Positions 1-8,274 of a stretch of 64,000 bases of DNA are shown here, piece by piece. The stretch is from Bacteroidota bacterium (GTDB taxonomy: Bacteria > Bacteroidota > Ignavibacteria > UBA10030 > UBA6906). How positions within the stretch are numbered: position 1 is the stretch's first letter; the number at the start of each line of letters is the position of its first letter. The stretch lies in the NCBI GenBank assembly GCA_019637975.1, contig JAHBUR010000021.1, forward strand, positions 1 to 64,000, written 5' to 3'. Made by a program: the position numbers and the translations under genes. Below the pieces are notes generated by a model. The model made no database searches. It was not told where the DNA came from and was given only the letters and a program-made list of their open reading frames with translations.

Positions 1-388
1 TGCGATGGGACTCGGTTATGGATTGCTGGAAGAATTCGATTTCGAAGACGGGATTCCCAAGCAACTCAATTTTGACGAGTATTTGATTCCCACATCCATG
101 GATGTTCCTCCTATCAAAGCAGTTATTGTTGAGAACGAGGATGCCGCCGGTCCCTTTGGCGCAAAATCCATCGGCGAGCCGGCAAACGAAATTGCTGCAC
201 CCGCGATTGTCAATGCAATCTACAACGCAACAAGAATCCGTGTGTATGAGTTGCCAGCGAACCTTGAACGAGTGTTGCTCGGACATAAGCTGACAAGAAA
301 AGGCGAACGAGGTTCTGCAAAGAAAGCAGCGGAAGAAACGTGGACAGAGGCATCCTGTAAAATCCGCCACGAGGTGAAGAACGAATGA
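1..388 (+). CDS. Xanthine dehydrogenase-type molybdenum-binding subunit, C-terminal end (partial)
   Basis: The reading frame is open from the left edge and ends at 388, so only about the last 128 residues are seen. The stretch GPFGAKSIGEPANEIAAPAI followed by NAIYNATRIRVYELP is typical of the end of the large molybdopterin-binding subunit of xanthine dehydrogenase-family hydroxylases, where the glutamate of the GEP motif lies near the molybdenum site. The next two genes encode the FAD and iron-sulfur subunits, which supports the call. The usual length is near 750 residues. Whether this is a selenium-dependent form cannot be judged because most of the protein lies outside the window. Confidence 0.9.
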   Translation, partial: AMGLGYGLLEEFDFEDGIPKQLNFDEYLIPTSMDVPPIKAVIVENEDAAGPFGAKSIGEPANEIAAPAIVNAIYNATRIRVYELPANLERVLLGHKLTRKGERGSAKKAAEETWTEASCKIRHEVKNE

Positions 389-1242
389 AAGCGTTCGGCT
401 ACATTCGCGCATCAACTCTTCACGAAGCCATCGGCATACTGGCACATCACTCGCCGAATGCCTGCCTGCTTGCCGGCGGCACGGATTTGCTGATTGAATG
501 GCGTCGCCCATCCGGACACGTTCCGGCAACCGTCATCGACATTTCAACGGTTGCAGAATTAAAAGGAATCGATGCTCAAAATGGAAGCGTTTCGTTGAAA
601 CCTCTGACCACGCATGCAGAGCTTGTGAGATCTCCAATCGTTCGCGAGCACGCTTCACTTCTCGCTTCAGCGGCTGGTGTGATTGGGTCTCCCCAGATTC
701 GCAACCGGGGAACAGTAGGCGGTAATATCATGAACGCTGCTGCGTGCGCGGATACTGTTCCTCCGATGATTGCGCTCAATGCGGAGGTCGTACTCCAATC
801 CGCTAGCGGAAAACGGACGGTACCCCTGCAGGAGCTTTTCCTGAAACCATATGAAACCGCCGCACGACACGACGAGATTCTCTGCGAAATCCGGTTCGAG
901 AAACTGGCGGCGAGGGCTCGTTCCTCATTCATAAAATTAGGAAGGCGCAATGCCCTTTCCATCTCGCGGCTCAGTGTTGCTGCTGTCGTCGCACGCGATG
1001 AGGCAGGTGTCATTACGGATGCGCGCATTGTTCCCGGCGCAACGTTCCCCCGATGGCGAAGAGTTTTTGAGGTCGAAAAGATGCTGCTTGGCGAAAAGGC
1101 TACGGCAGAGTTGTTCAAGGCGGCAGGCCGGAAAGTCTCCGAGTTGATGATTGCCGAAACAGGCCGCCGGTGGTCAACAGAATACAAAGAGCCGGTCATT
1201 GCCGTGCTTGTGCAAAGAGCGCTGGAGCAATGCTGCAGATGA
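385..1242 (+). CDS. Xanthine dehydrogenase-type FAD-binding subunit
   Basis: A 285-residue protein of the CoxM/XdhB family, the flavin subunit that passes electrons from the iron-sulfur subunit to NAD or another acceptor. The FAD-binding part shows LLAGGTDLLIEW near residue 30 and RNRGTVGGNIMNAAACAD near residue 110. The C-terminal third matches the CO dehydrogenase flavoprotein C-terminal domain. The ATG overlaps the stop of the molybdenum subunit (ATGA), with GAGGTG upstream as ribosome binding site. It overlaps the 2Fe-2S gene in the same way, so the three subunits should be translationally coupled. Substrate is inferred from context: purines such as xanthine. Confidence 0.92.
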   Translation: MKAFGYIRASTLHEAIGILAHHSPNACLLAGGTDLLIEWRRPSGHVPATVIDISTVAELKGIDAQNGSVSLKPLTTHAELVRSPIVREHASLLASAAGVIGSPQIRNRGTVGGNIMNAAACADTVPPMIALNAEVVLQSASGKRTVPLQELFLKPYETAARHDEILCEIRFEKLAARARSSFIKLGRRNALSISRLSVAAVVARDEAGVITDARIVPGATFPRWRRVFEVEKMLLGEKATAELFKAAGRKVSELMIAETGRRWSTEYKEPVIAVLVQRALEQCCR

Positions 1243-1721
1243 ACACCATCACCGTCACAACGACAATCAACCGTCGCAACTACACTCTCAACATCAGTCC
1301 AAATCAGACTCTCCTTGATGTTCTGAGAGAAGAACTGGGACTGTCGGGAACAAAGCGAGGCTGCGAGATTGGCGAGTGTGGTGCCTGTACAGTTTTGATG
1401 AACGGGAAAGTCGTTAACGCCTGTCTTGTTCTCGCTCCGCAAATGGATGGACAAGAGATTCTCACGGTTGAACGATTGGCAGAGGGAGAGCGGCTCCATC
1501 CATTGCAGGAAGCATTCCTCGAACATGAAGCTGTTCACTGCGGCTTCTGTACACCGGGCATGTTGCTGAGTGCAAAGGAATTGTTGGATGAGAATCCCAA
1601 TCCCACAGAAACAGACATCCGCCTTGCCATTTCCGGGAACCTCTGTCGTTGCACGGGCTATGTGCAGATTGTGGAGGCAGTCGCCGCCGTTGCGAACAGT
1701 CAGTTGACAATTGATCGTTGA
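1239..1721 (+). CDS. Xanthine dehydrogenase-type 2Fe-2S subunit
   Basis: A 160-residue electron-transfer subunit with two 2Fe-2S clusters. The plant-ferredoxin-type motif GCEIGECGACTVLMNGK lies in the first half, and the second cluster motif pair HCGFCTPGM and NLCRCTGY lies in the C-terminal half, in the order normal for the family. The start at 1239 gives an ATGA overlap with the FAD subunit and the standard family length; an in-frame ATG at 1230 is also possible. The last residues (LTIDR) and the stop codon are encoded by an intergenic repeat (1701-1740), so the true ancestral end has probably been replaced. Confidence 0.93.
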   Translation: MNTITVTTTINRRNYTLNISPNQTLLDVLREELGLSGTKRGCEIGECGACTVLMNGKVVNACLVLAPQMDGQEILTVERLAEGERLHPLQEAFLEHEAVHCGFCTPGMLLSAKELLDENPNPTETDIRLAISGNLCRCTGYVQIVEAVAAVANSQLTIDR

Positions 1722-1740
1722 ACGTTGGACATTGATCGTT
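1701..1740. repeat. TTGACAATTGA-type repeat, copy 1
   Basis: A 40-base run of near-repeated units (TTGACAATTGATCGTT, then TTGGACATTGATCGTT) that begins inside the end of the 2Fe-2S subunit gene and ends just before the ribosome binding site of the next gene. The same units occur at 4238-4330 and 8179-8261. This copy holds only the left half of the element, without the inverted half seen in the others. Confidence 0.75.
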
Positions 1741-1754
1741 TCATAAGGAGCAGA

Positions 1755-3023
1755 ATGCAACTCACTTTTCAACAAGGCCGTACCGAAGCTGAACGCTGCT
1801 TGTATTGCTTTGATGCGCCATGTACGCAGGTCTGTCCCGTCCACATAGACATACCGAAGTTCATTGCGATGATCAAATCCGGAAATCTTATCGGGGCGGC
1901 AGAGGTTGTCAGGACATCGCACGCCTTGGCAAACATTTGCGGCAAAGTCTGTCCCGAGGAGATATTCTGCCAGTCTGTTTGTAATCGTATGAAACAAGAT
2001 TCTCCGGTTCGGATTCGTGAGTTGCATTTCTTCGCAACGCAACAGGAATGGAAGGAGGGCTACTCCGGCACACTGCCTTTTCCAAAGAATGGAAAATCGG
2101 TTGGCGTCATCGGCGGCGGACCTGCAGGGCTTGGCTGCGCGTTTGAGTTGGTCAAGATGGGCTACGATGTTCATGTGTACGATGCAAAAGGCTTCGGCGG
2201 TGTTCCGCAAAACAGCATTCCGACGTTTCGCCTCAACGATGATGAACTCCGCAGTGACATCGAGTTCCTCTCACCTTTCGTTCATTCTCATCAAAAGATG
2301 ATAAACACTGAAGCCTTTGAGAACATTCGCAAGCAGCACGACGCAGTATTTATCGGAATTGGTCTTGGGCTCGATAAGCCGCTTGGAATTCCGGGCGAAC
2401 ATCTCCCCGGCGTTGTGCCCGTTCTCCGGTTCCTTGAGCGTGCCAAGAGGAACGCAGCTCGTATCGGCAAGCGTGTTGTGATAGTCGGCGGCGGCAATGT
2501 CTCTCTCGATGCTGCGGCAACAGCCAAACACCTCGGCGCCGATGAGGTGATCCTTCTTTACAGAAGAAGTGAGATGGAGATGAAGGTATGGAAAAGCGAA
2601 CTTGAAGAGGCAAAGAAGCACGGCGTGCAAATCCAATTCCTGACAATTCCTATTGAGATTGTCGGTGAAGAACGCGTGGCCGGGGTACTTTGTCGCAGGA
2701 CTAGACTTTCCGGGCAACGCGATGCCTCCGGCAGGCCGATTCCGGTTGAGATTCCCGGATCGGATTTCGATCTCGAAGCCGACTGCATAATCATTGCTAT
2801 TGGGCAGGTTATTCAGGCGGATTTTGTTTCTCTCTTTGAAAGAACGCCTCAAGGGTTCATCAGGGTAGATGAAGGCTTTCGTACTTCGCTTGACGGAGTG
2901 TTTGCGGGGGGAGATGCTATTCAAGGAGAGGGGACAATCGTACAATCTGTCGCGCACGGAAAGACAGCGGCTCACGCAATCCATGACTATCTCACTGCCG
3001 AGACGCGGAGGGAACAGAGATGA
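1755..3023 (+). CDS. PreT-like NAD(P)H:acceptor oxidoreductase, GltD family
   Basis: A 422-residue flavoprotein like the PreT subunit of NAD-dependent dihydropyrimidine dehydrogenase and the small subunit of glutamate synthase. The N-terminal part has cysteine motifs for 4Fe-4S clusters (CLYCFDAPCTQVCPVHI near 16-32, CGKVCPEEIFCQSVC near 63-77). The FAD site is VGVIGGGPAGLGCA and the NAD(P)H site VVIVGGGNVSLDAA. ATG 1755 is chosen over 1725 because AAGGAG lies at 1745-1750. It overlaps the PreA-like gene by 4 bases. In this catabolic context the pair takes the place of YgfK, a fused protein with the same two domain types, so it may act on a purine breakdown product and not on uracil. That last point is inference. 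Confidence 0.85.
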   Translation: MQLTFQQGRTEAERCLYCFDAPCTQVCPVHIDIPKFIAMIKSGNLIGAAEVVRTSHALANICGKVCPEEIFCQSVCNRMKQDSPVRIRELHFFATQQEWKEGYSGTLPFPKNGKSVGVIGGGPAGLGCAFELVKMGYDVHVYDAKGFGGVPQNSIPTFRLNDDELRSDIEFLSPFVHSHQKMINTEAFENIRKQHDAVFIGIGLGLDKPLGIPGEHLPGVVPVLRFLERAKRNAARIGKRVVIVGGGNVSLDAAATAKHLGADEVILLYRRSEMEMKVWKSELEEAKKHGVQIQFLTIPIEIVGEERVAGVLCRRTRLSGQRDASGRPIPVEIPGSDFDLEADCIIIAIGQVIQADFVSLFERTPQGFIRVDEGFRTSLDGVFAGGDAIQGEGTIVQSVAHGKTAAHAIHDYLTAETRREQR

Positions 3024-4252
3024 ATACCAGCAATATTGAACTCTACGCAGCAAGAGACCTATCGTACAATTTTCTGGAATTGCGATTCGAGAATCCCTTC
3101 ATTCTCGCCGCTGCTCCTTCAACGGACAATCTGGAAATGGTTCGTCGTGCGTTCCAAATGGGATGGGCGGGAGCAATCCTAAAGACTACCTCGGTTGAAG
3201 GAACTCGTGTTGACCTCGCCTATCCGATGATGAGCACGTTCAATCACGATGGGAAGAAGTTGTTCGGCATGGGGAATATCGATCTGATTTCCGAACATCA
3301 CATCGACAAGGTCGAACACAACGTCCGAATCCTGAAGAGAGAGTTTCCCGAAAAGATTGTTGCCGCAAGTATCATGGCGGGACGAAAAGAAGATTGGCAG
3401 CGCCTCGTCGAGCGTCTTGAATCGGCCGGAGTGGATTTCATCGAATGCAGTTTCTCGTGTCCGCAAGGGAACATCGGCGAAGACCCCGGCAAGATGTTGG
3501 CGCAAAGTGTTGCTGCAACTGAACTTACAGCCCGATGGGTCAAGGAGGCGGCAAAGCGAGTTCCGATCTCCATCAAGATTACGCCGCATGTTACAGACAT
3601 CGTCGAAATTGCGCGAGCAGTGAAGAGAAGCGGTGCCGACGCCATTACAGCTTCGAATTCGTTGCAAGCGCTGATGGGCATTGACATCAGAACGTTCGTG
3701 CCGTATCCGCAACTCGGCGGCCGCTCAACGTACAGCGGAATGACGGGGCCGGCAATCAAGCCCATCACGCTCAAGACAATCTCCGAGATTGCACGCAATG
3801 TTGATATTCCGATTCTCGGGACTGGCGGTGCGTCCACGTGGAGCGACGCGGTGGAATTTATGGCGGTTGGTGCAGGCGTCGTTCAATTCTGCACCGCAGT
3901 GATGCATCATGGTTTCCGTATTATTGATGATTTGAAAAGCGGGATGTCGCACTATCTCGACGAAGTGAATTTCGGCTCCGTGACGGATATCTGGCGCAAA
4001 GCGTTGTCCCATCTTGCTACACACGATGAGTTGGCGCGACGAACAGTTTGCAGTTCCATTAACGAGGCGTTGTGCATCGGATGTGAAAACTGTTACGTTG
4101 CGTGCCGCGACGGCGGACACATGGCCATTGACCGGCGGCCGGACAAGGTTCCTGTTGTTGCGGAAGAGCGGTGCGTTGGCTGTGGACTGTGCGAGTTCGT
4201 TTGTCCGGTGGAGGGGTGTATTGATATGAAAGTACTATCAATTGAACATTGA
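3020..4252 (+). CDS. PreA-like dihydropyrimidine dehydrogenase-type subunit (DHOD fold plus ferredoxin domain)
   Basis: A 410-residue protein with an N-terminal FMN-binding TIM barrel of the dihydroorotate dehydrogenase family and a C-terminal double 4Fe-4S domain. The FMN phosphate site is in LGTGGASTWSDAVEFMAVGA. The cluster motifs are CIGCENCYVAC and CVGCGLCEFVCPVEGC near residues 352-400. An ATGA overlap with the PreT-like gene indicates a tight two-subunit enzyme. PreTA reduces uracil or thymine; here, within a purine-degradation operon, the substrate may differ. The last residues (SIEH) and the stop lie inside an intergenic repeat. Confidence 0.87.
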   Translation: MNTSNIELYAARDLSYNFLELRFENPFILAAAPSTDNLEMVRRAFQMGWAGAILKTTSVEGTRVDLAYPMMSTFNHDGKKLFGMGNIDLISEHHIDKVEHNVRILKREFPEKIVAASIMAGRKEDWQRLVERLESAGVDFIECSFSCPQGNIGEDPGKMLAQSVAATELTARWVKEAAKRVPISIKITPHVTDIVEIARAVKRSGADAITASNSLQALMGIDIRTFVPYPQLGGRSTYSGMTGPAIKPITLKTISEIARNVDIPILGTGGASTWSDAVEFMAVGAGVVQFCTAVMHHGFRIIDDLKSGMSHYLDEVNFGSVTDIWRKALSHLATHDELARRTVCSSINEALCIGCENCYVACRDGGHMAIDRRPDKVPVVAEERCVGCGLCEFVCPVEGCIDMKVLSIEH

Positions 4253-4330
4253 CAATTAGCCGTTGACCATTGATCGTTGGGCCACGGGCAAACGCTCAAT
4301 GGTTGACGATCAACGGTCAATTGTCAATTA
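4238..4330. repeat. TTGACAATTGA-type repeat, copy 2, with inverted half
   Basis: A 93-base element overlapping the end of the PreA-like gene. The left arm contains ATTGACAATTAGCCGTTGA and the right arm, read in reverse, contains ATTGACAATTGACCGTTGA, giving a stem of about 19 bases with two mismatches. The centre is GC-rich (GGGCCACGGGC). Units match those at 1701-1740 and 8179-8261. Confidence 0.75.
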
Positions 4331-4364
4331 CAGTATCATTTGCGATTACCAGTTCAGGAGAACA

Positions 4365-5822
4365 ATGTCATCCATCATCAAACAAATCAATCACGAAGTC
4401 GTTCACAAGACGGCAAAACGTTGCCGCGAACGCGGTATCACCATTCCAACTTTCGCGCAAATGCGAAACCCGGCTCTCATTCCTCAATCCGTCACCAAGC
4501 AACTCGCGGGCATCGGTTTGTGGGATTTGAATCCGCTGAATCTTTTCCGTATCACGTGGAAAAACGATGTGAAAACGGGACTCTTCGGAGGGGTCAACTA
4601 TCTTGAGATTCCGCAATGCATCACCGGCGTCAAGGCCCGCATCGTCGGGCTCGTCGGCAAGTATTTTCCGACGGGGGCGCACAAAGTCGGTGCAGCGTTC
4701 GGATGTCTCGTGCCGAGGCTTGTGAGCGGCGAATTTGACCCGACCCGCCACAAAGCGGTGTGGCCGTCCACCGGTAACTTCTGTCGCGGCGGCGCGTTCG
4801 ATTGTGCGCTGCTCGATTGCACAGCCGTCGCAATCCTCCCCGAAGAAATGTCGAAAGAACGATTTGCATGGCTGAAGGAAATCGGTGCCGAAGTGATCGC
4901 AACACCGGGCTGCGAATCGAATGTGAAAGAGATCTATGACAAATGTTGGGAGTTGAAGCGTGATCCCATCAATGTCATCTTCAATCAGTTCGAAGAATTC
5001 GGAAACCCGATCTGGCATTACACTGTTACCGGTCCGGCAATCGAAGAAGTATTCGATGGACTACGTGAGGAGAAGAAACAACCTGCGGCATTCATTTCCG
5101 CTACCGGCTCGGCGGGGACAATTGCAGCGGGTGACTATCTGAAAAAGCAATTCCCATCACTCAAGATCGTCGCCAGCGAAGCACTGCAATGTCCTACGCT
5201 GCTGATGAACGGCTTCGGCGGACACAGGATCGAGGGCATCGGCGACAAACATGTGCCGTGGGTGCATAACGTACGCAACACAGACGCTGTCGCCGCGATT
5301 GACGACAACGACTGCATGCGCGTGCTGCGTCTGTTCAATGAACCGGCGGGGCGGGAGTATCTCAGCTTCTGTGCTGTCAACAAGCACGTGATTGACAATC
5401 TGCCGCTGCTCGGCATTTCGAGCATCGGGAATCTGCTGGCGGCCATCAAGACTGCAAAGTATTTCGAGTTGGGTGAAAACGACGTTGTGTTTACCATCTT
5501 CACTGACTCAATGGATCTGTACAAGTCTCGCGTCGAAGAGTTGCGAGAAGAACAGGGAGATTACACCGTCGTGCAAGCGGCAAAAGATCATGCCGCCGTT
5601 CTCGAGCATCAGGGAATTGACTACTTCAAAGAACTCACCTACTACGACCGGAAAGCACTCCACAACTTGAAATACTTTACGTGGGTCGAGCAGCAAGGTC
5701 GGACGGTCGAAGAACTGAATGCGCTATGGGAGCCGGAGTTTTGGCAGAAGATGTTTGAAGAAGAGGTTGTTGTTTTTGACAGGATGATTGAAGAATTCAA
5801 TGCAAAAGTCGGGATAATGTAA
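4365..5822 (+). CDS. Fold-type II PLP-dependent enzyme of the YgeW/YgeY neighbourhood
   Basis: A 485-residue pyridoxal-phosphate enzyme of the tryptophan synthase beta/threonine synthase fold. The lysine expected to bind PLP is K107 in PTGAHKVGAAFG, followed by a glycine-rich phosphate site in ISATGSAGTIAAGD. It occupies the position of YgeX (diaminopropionate ammonia-lyase) in the E. coli operon but is longer and does not look like YgeX in detail. I know of no assigned reaction. ATG 4365 is preceded by AGGAG at 4356-4360; the longer frame from 4263 reads through the intergenic repeat and is rejected. The substrate is probably an amino-acid-like ring-opening product of purine or pyrimidine breakdown (inference). 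Confidence 0.82.
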   Translation: MSSIIKQINHEVVHKTAKRCRERGITIPTFAQMRNPALIPQSVTKQLAGIGLWDLNPLNLFRITWKNDVKTGLFGGVNYLEIPQCITGVKARIVGLVGKYFPTGAHKVGAAFGCLVPRLVSGEFDPTRHKAVWPSTGNFCRGGAFDCALLDCTAVAILPEEMSKERFAWLKEIGAEVIATPGCESNVKEIYDKCWELKRDPINVIFNQFEEFGNPIWHYTVTGPAIEEVFDGLREEKKQPAAFISATGSAGTIAAGDYLKKQFPSLKIVASEALQCPTLLMNGFGGHRIEGIGDKHVPWVHNVRNTDAVAAIDDNDCMRVLRLFNEPAGREYLSFCAVNKHVIDNLPLLGISSIGNLLAAIKTAKYFELGENDVVFTIFTDSMDLYKSRVEELREEQGDYTVVQAAKDHAAVLEHQGIDYFKELTYYDRKALHNLKYFTWVEQQGRTVEELNALWEPEFWQKMFEEEVVVFDRMIEEFNAKVGIM

Positions 5823-5845
5823 TTCCATAAGGGAGAAAGCAAAGC

Positions 5846-7045
5846 ATGTACGACAAAATTCTGAAAGCGGCAAAGAAGAACGAACGTCATGTGACAAAGT
5901 TCCTGCGTGATCTCATCGCCATCAAGTCGCTCAGTTCACAGGAAAAACAGGTCATCTACCGCATCAAAGAAGAGATGGAGAAATGCGGGTTTGACAAAGT
6001 CACGATTGACAAGATGGGAAATATTCTGGGACGCATAGGCAAAGGCAAGCATGTCATCGCCTTCGATGCGCATGTTGACACGGTTGATGTCGGCAATCCG
6101 GCAAATTGGAAAGTCGATCCGTTCAAAGGGGCAGTGAAGGACGGCATCATTTATGGTCGTGGGGCATGCGACATGAAGGGCGCGCTTGCGTCAATCGTTC
6201 ATGGCGGGAAACTCATCAAACAATTGGGATTGGAAGATGACTACACGTTGTACGTCGTCGGCAGCGTGCAGGAAGAGGATTGCGACGGGTTGCCGTGGCA
6301 GTACATCATCAACGAAGACAAGCTGCGGCCGGAATTCGTGGTCATTACCGAGCCGACAAATCTCTCGATCTACCGCGGACATCGCGGCAGGATGGAAATC
6401 GAAGTACGCACGAAAGGAATTTCATGCCACGGCTCTGCGCCTGAGCGCGGCGTGAATGCCGTCTACAAAATGGCACCGATCGTGGCGGACATCGAGAAGT
6501 TGAATGAACGGCTGAGGGGCGAGCCGTTCCTCGGCAAGGGTACAGTGACAATTTCAGAGATTCGCTCCACTTCGCCATCACTGTGCGCCGTTGCTGATTC
6601 CGCAACGATTCATCTCGACCGGCGACTTGCCGCAACCGATACGATGGAATCGGCGGTGCGTGAGATTCAAGAGTTGCCGAGCGTGAAAGCAGCCGAAGCG
6701 GAAGTTGTCGTGCTCGATTACGCTGTCCCAAGCTGGCGCGGACTCGCTTATCCAACCAAGAAGTACTATCCAACATGGCTGCTTCCGGAAGATCATCCGT
6801 TGCTTGATAGCGGCGTGAAGACGTATGAAGAGTTGTTTGGGGAGAAGCCACATGTCGGCCGCTGGGTCTTCAGCACGAACGGCGTAGCAGTGATGGGCAT
6901 GCATGGCATTCCCTGTATCGGTTTCGGACCGGGGAATGAAGTTTACGCACACATGGCGACGGAACAGATTCCAATAGAACACTTGGTAAAAGTGAGCGCG
7001 TGGTACGCGGCATTCCCGAAAACGTACCTTGGGAAATGTGATTGA
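5846..7045 (+). CDS. ygeY: YgeY-like M20 family hydrolase
   Basis: A 399-residue metal-dependent hydrolase of the M20/ArgE/DapE family. The metal-site motifs are in order: AHVDTVD (His and Asp), GRGACDMKG (bridging Asp), QEEDCDG (catalytic Glu pair), VITEPTN, and a late His in GPGNEVYAHM. A dimerisation domain sits between about residues 190 and 300. Its neighbours are a PLP enzyme and a YgeW-like carbamoyltransferase, which is the known gene order for YgeY, a selenium-metabolism-linked hydrolase thought to remove an amide-linked group from a purine breakdown intermediate. GGGAG lies upstream of the ATG. Confidence 0.88.
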   Translation: MYDKILKAAKKNERHVTKFLRDLIAIKSLSSQEKQVIYRIKEEMEKCGFDKVTIDKMGNILGRIGKGKHVIAFDAHVDTVDVGNPANWKVDPFKGAVKDGIIYGRGACDMKGALASIVHGGKLIKQLGLEDDYTLYVVGSVQEEDCDGLPWQYIINEDKLRPEFVVITEPTNLSIYRGHRGRMEIEVRTKGISCHGSAPERGVNAVYKMAPIVADIEKLNERLRGEPFLGKGTVTISEIRSTSPSLCAVADSATIHLDRRLAATDTMESAVREIQELPSVKAAEAEVVVLDYAVPSWRGLAYPTKKYYPTWLLPEDHPLLDSGVKTYEELFGEKPHVGRWVFSTNGVAVMGMHGIPCIGFGPGNEVYAHMATEQIPIEHLVKVSAWYAAFPKTYLGKCD

Positions 7046-7060
7046 GCGATGAGAAAAGAA

Positions 7061-7132
7061 AACCACGAAGACGCAAAGACGCGAAGTGATTGTTGAGGTC
7101 ATCCTTTGTGGAACTTTGTGCCTTCGTTGAAA
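7061..7132. repeat. Imperfect inverted repeat of CCACGAAG/CTTTGTG type
   Basis: The left arm (from 7061) reads ACCACGAAGACGCAAAGACG and the right arm (to 7132) reads CTTTGTGGAACTTTGTGCC then TTCGTTG, which is the left arm in imperfect inverted form. It fills most of the 129-base gap between the M20 hydrolase and carbamoyltransferase genes. Arrays of this flavour are familiar in intergenic regions of many bacterial genomes. It could act as an RNA stem between two operon genes. Confidence 0.65.
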
Positions 7133-7174
7133 CTACTTTGCAAGCAAATAGACAAAACGTTAAGGTGAAGAAGT

Positions 7175-8176
7175 ATGGCTGCCAAACTCCAAAAGCTCCC
7201 GAATACTGTCCGAGGACAAGATTACATTGAAACCAAAGACTGGTCGGTCAAAGAAATCGAACTTGCGCTCAAGACGGCGGACAATCTGAAGAAGATGTTC
7301 AGAAAGGGAAAGCCGCATCGCTATCTTCCCGACAAGACGGTGTTTCTGTTCTTCTTTGACAAATCTACCAGAACACGAAACTCGTTTGAAGCCGGGGCAA
7401 CGCAACTCGGCGCTCATGCACATTTCATTTCGTCGGAAACGTCGCAGGTTGCGCACGGCGAGTCGCCAAAGGACATGGGCATTATTCTCTCAAGCTACGG
7501 GCACGCAATTGCAGTCCGGCATGACCTTGTACCCGGCGAGGGAAACAGCTACATGCGTAAAGTGGCGGATGCAGCAAACGTTCCGGTGCTGAATATGCAG
7601 TGCGATATTGACCATCCGTTTCAGGTTCTTGCTGATCTGATGACGATTCGGGAAGAATTCGGCAAGAACTTGCGCGGGAAGAAAATTGCCGTCTCGTGGG
7701 CATATGCGCCAAGTTATGTCAAGCCGATGTCAGTGCCCCAAGGATTGATTACGCTGATGCCGCGTTTCGGACTCGATGTCGTGCTCGCCCATCCGCCTGA
7801 GTACACGCTGATGAAAAGTGAAGTTGAGTACGCAAAAAAAGCGGCGGCAGAAAGCGGAACGAAGTTCGAAATCGTTGACGATATGGATGAGGCATTTAAG
7901 GATGCCGACATCGTCTACCCGAAGTCATGGGGCATTGAGTCGCTCTTCCACAATCCGAATGAAGCGTTGGAGATTTCCAAGAAGTATAAGAACTGGATCT
8001 GCGACGAGCGACGCATGAGTTTGACGAAGAAGGACTCGATCTACATGCACTGCCTCCCTGCCGATCGCGGCTACGAAGTGGTTGACTCCGTGATTGACGG
8101 GCCGCATTCCCGTGTGTTTCCCGAAGCGGAGAACCGACTGCATACGGCGAAGGCGATAATGGCGCTGACGATGTAG
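7175..8176 (+). CDS. ygeW: YgeW-like knotted carbamoyltransferase
   Basis: A 333-residue member of the aspartate/ornithine carbamoyltransferase superfamily. The carbamoyl-phosphate loop STRTR is at residues 64-68, the HPFQ motif at 147-150, and the HCLP motif (YMHCLPADRG) near 290. The substrate-side sequence differs from classical ornithine and aspartate enzymes. E. coli YgeW is about 396 residues, so this is a shorter form. In purine-degrading operons the enzyme is thought to split a carbamoylated intermediate to give carbamoyl phosphate and so ATP. AAGGTG at 7162-7167 serves the ATG. Confidence 0.86.
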   Translation: MAAKLQKLPNTVRGQDYIETKDWSVKEIELALKTADNLKKMFRKGKPHRYLPDKTVFLFFFDKSTRTRNSFEAGATQLGAHAHFISSETSQVAHGESPKDMGIILSSYGHAIAVRHDLVPGEGNSYMRKVADAANVPVLNMQCDIDHPFQVLADLMTIREEFGKNLRGKKIAVSWAYAPSYVKPMSVPQGLITLMPRFGLDVVLAHPPEYTLMKSEVEYAKKAAAESGTKFEIVDDMDEAFKDADIVYPKSWGIESLFHNPNEALEISKKYKNWICDERRMSLTKKDSIYMHCLPADRGYEVVDSVIDGPHSRVFPEAENRLHTAKAIMALTM

Positions 8177-8178
8177 AA

Positions 8179-8261
8179 TATTGACAATTGAACATTGATA
8201 ATTGGAAATTGATCGTTAAAGCGGGCCCCACGCCAACGGTTAACGGTCAATGGTCAACTGG
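8179..8261. repeat. TTGACAATTGA-type repeat, copy 3, with inverted half
   Basis: Directly after the carbamoyltransferase stop. The left half is a run of TTGACAATTGAACATTGA units ending in ATTGATCGTT; the right half (AACGGTTAACGGTCAATGG) is the same motif inverted. The centre, GCGGGCCCCACGCC, is GC-rich as in copy 2. The frame through it is open, which gives the next gene a false longer start at 8188. Confidence 0.75.
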
Positions 8262-8274
8262 TAGAAATGAGAAT

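Noticed and set aside
1..388. Selenium-dependent hydroxylase call for the molybdenum subunit
   Set aside because: The residues that would distinguish it lie outside the window, so no decision is possible.
576..2210. A 544-residue open frame on the minus strand
   Set aside because: It lies opposite three well-supported plus-strand genes, has no family signature and its translation has a non-coding look; it results from codon bias of the real genes.
4263..4364. Longer N-terminus of the PLP enzyme
   Set aside because: The extra codons lie in the intergenic repeat, and a good ribosome binding site stands directly before ATG 4365.
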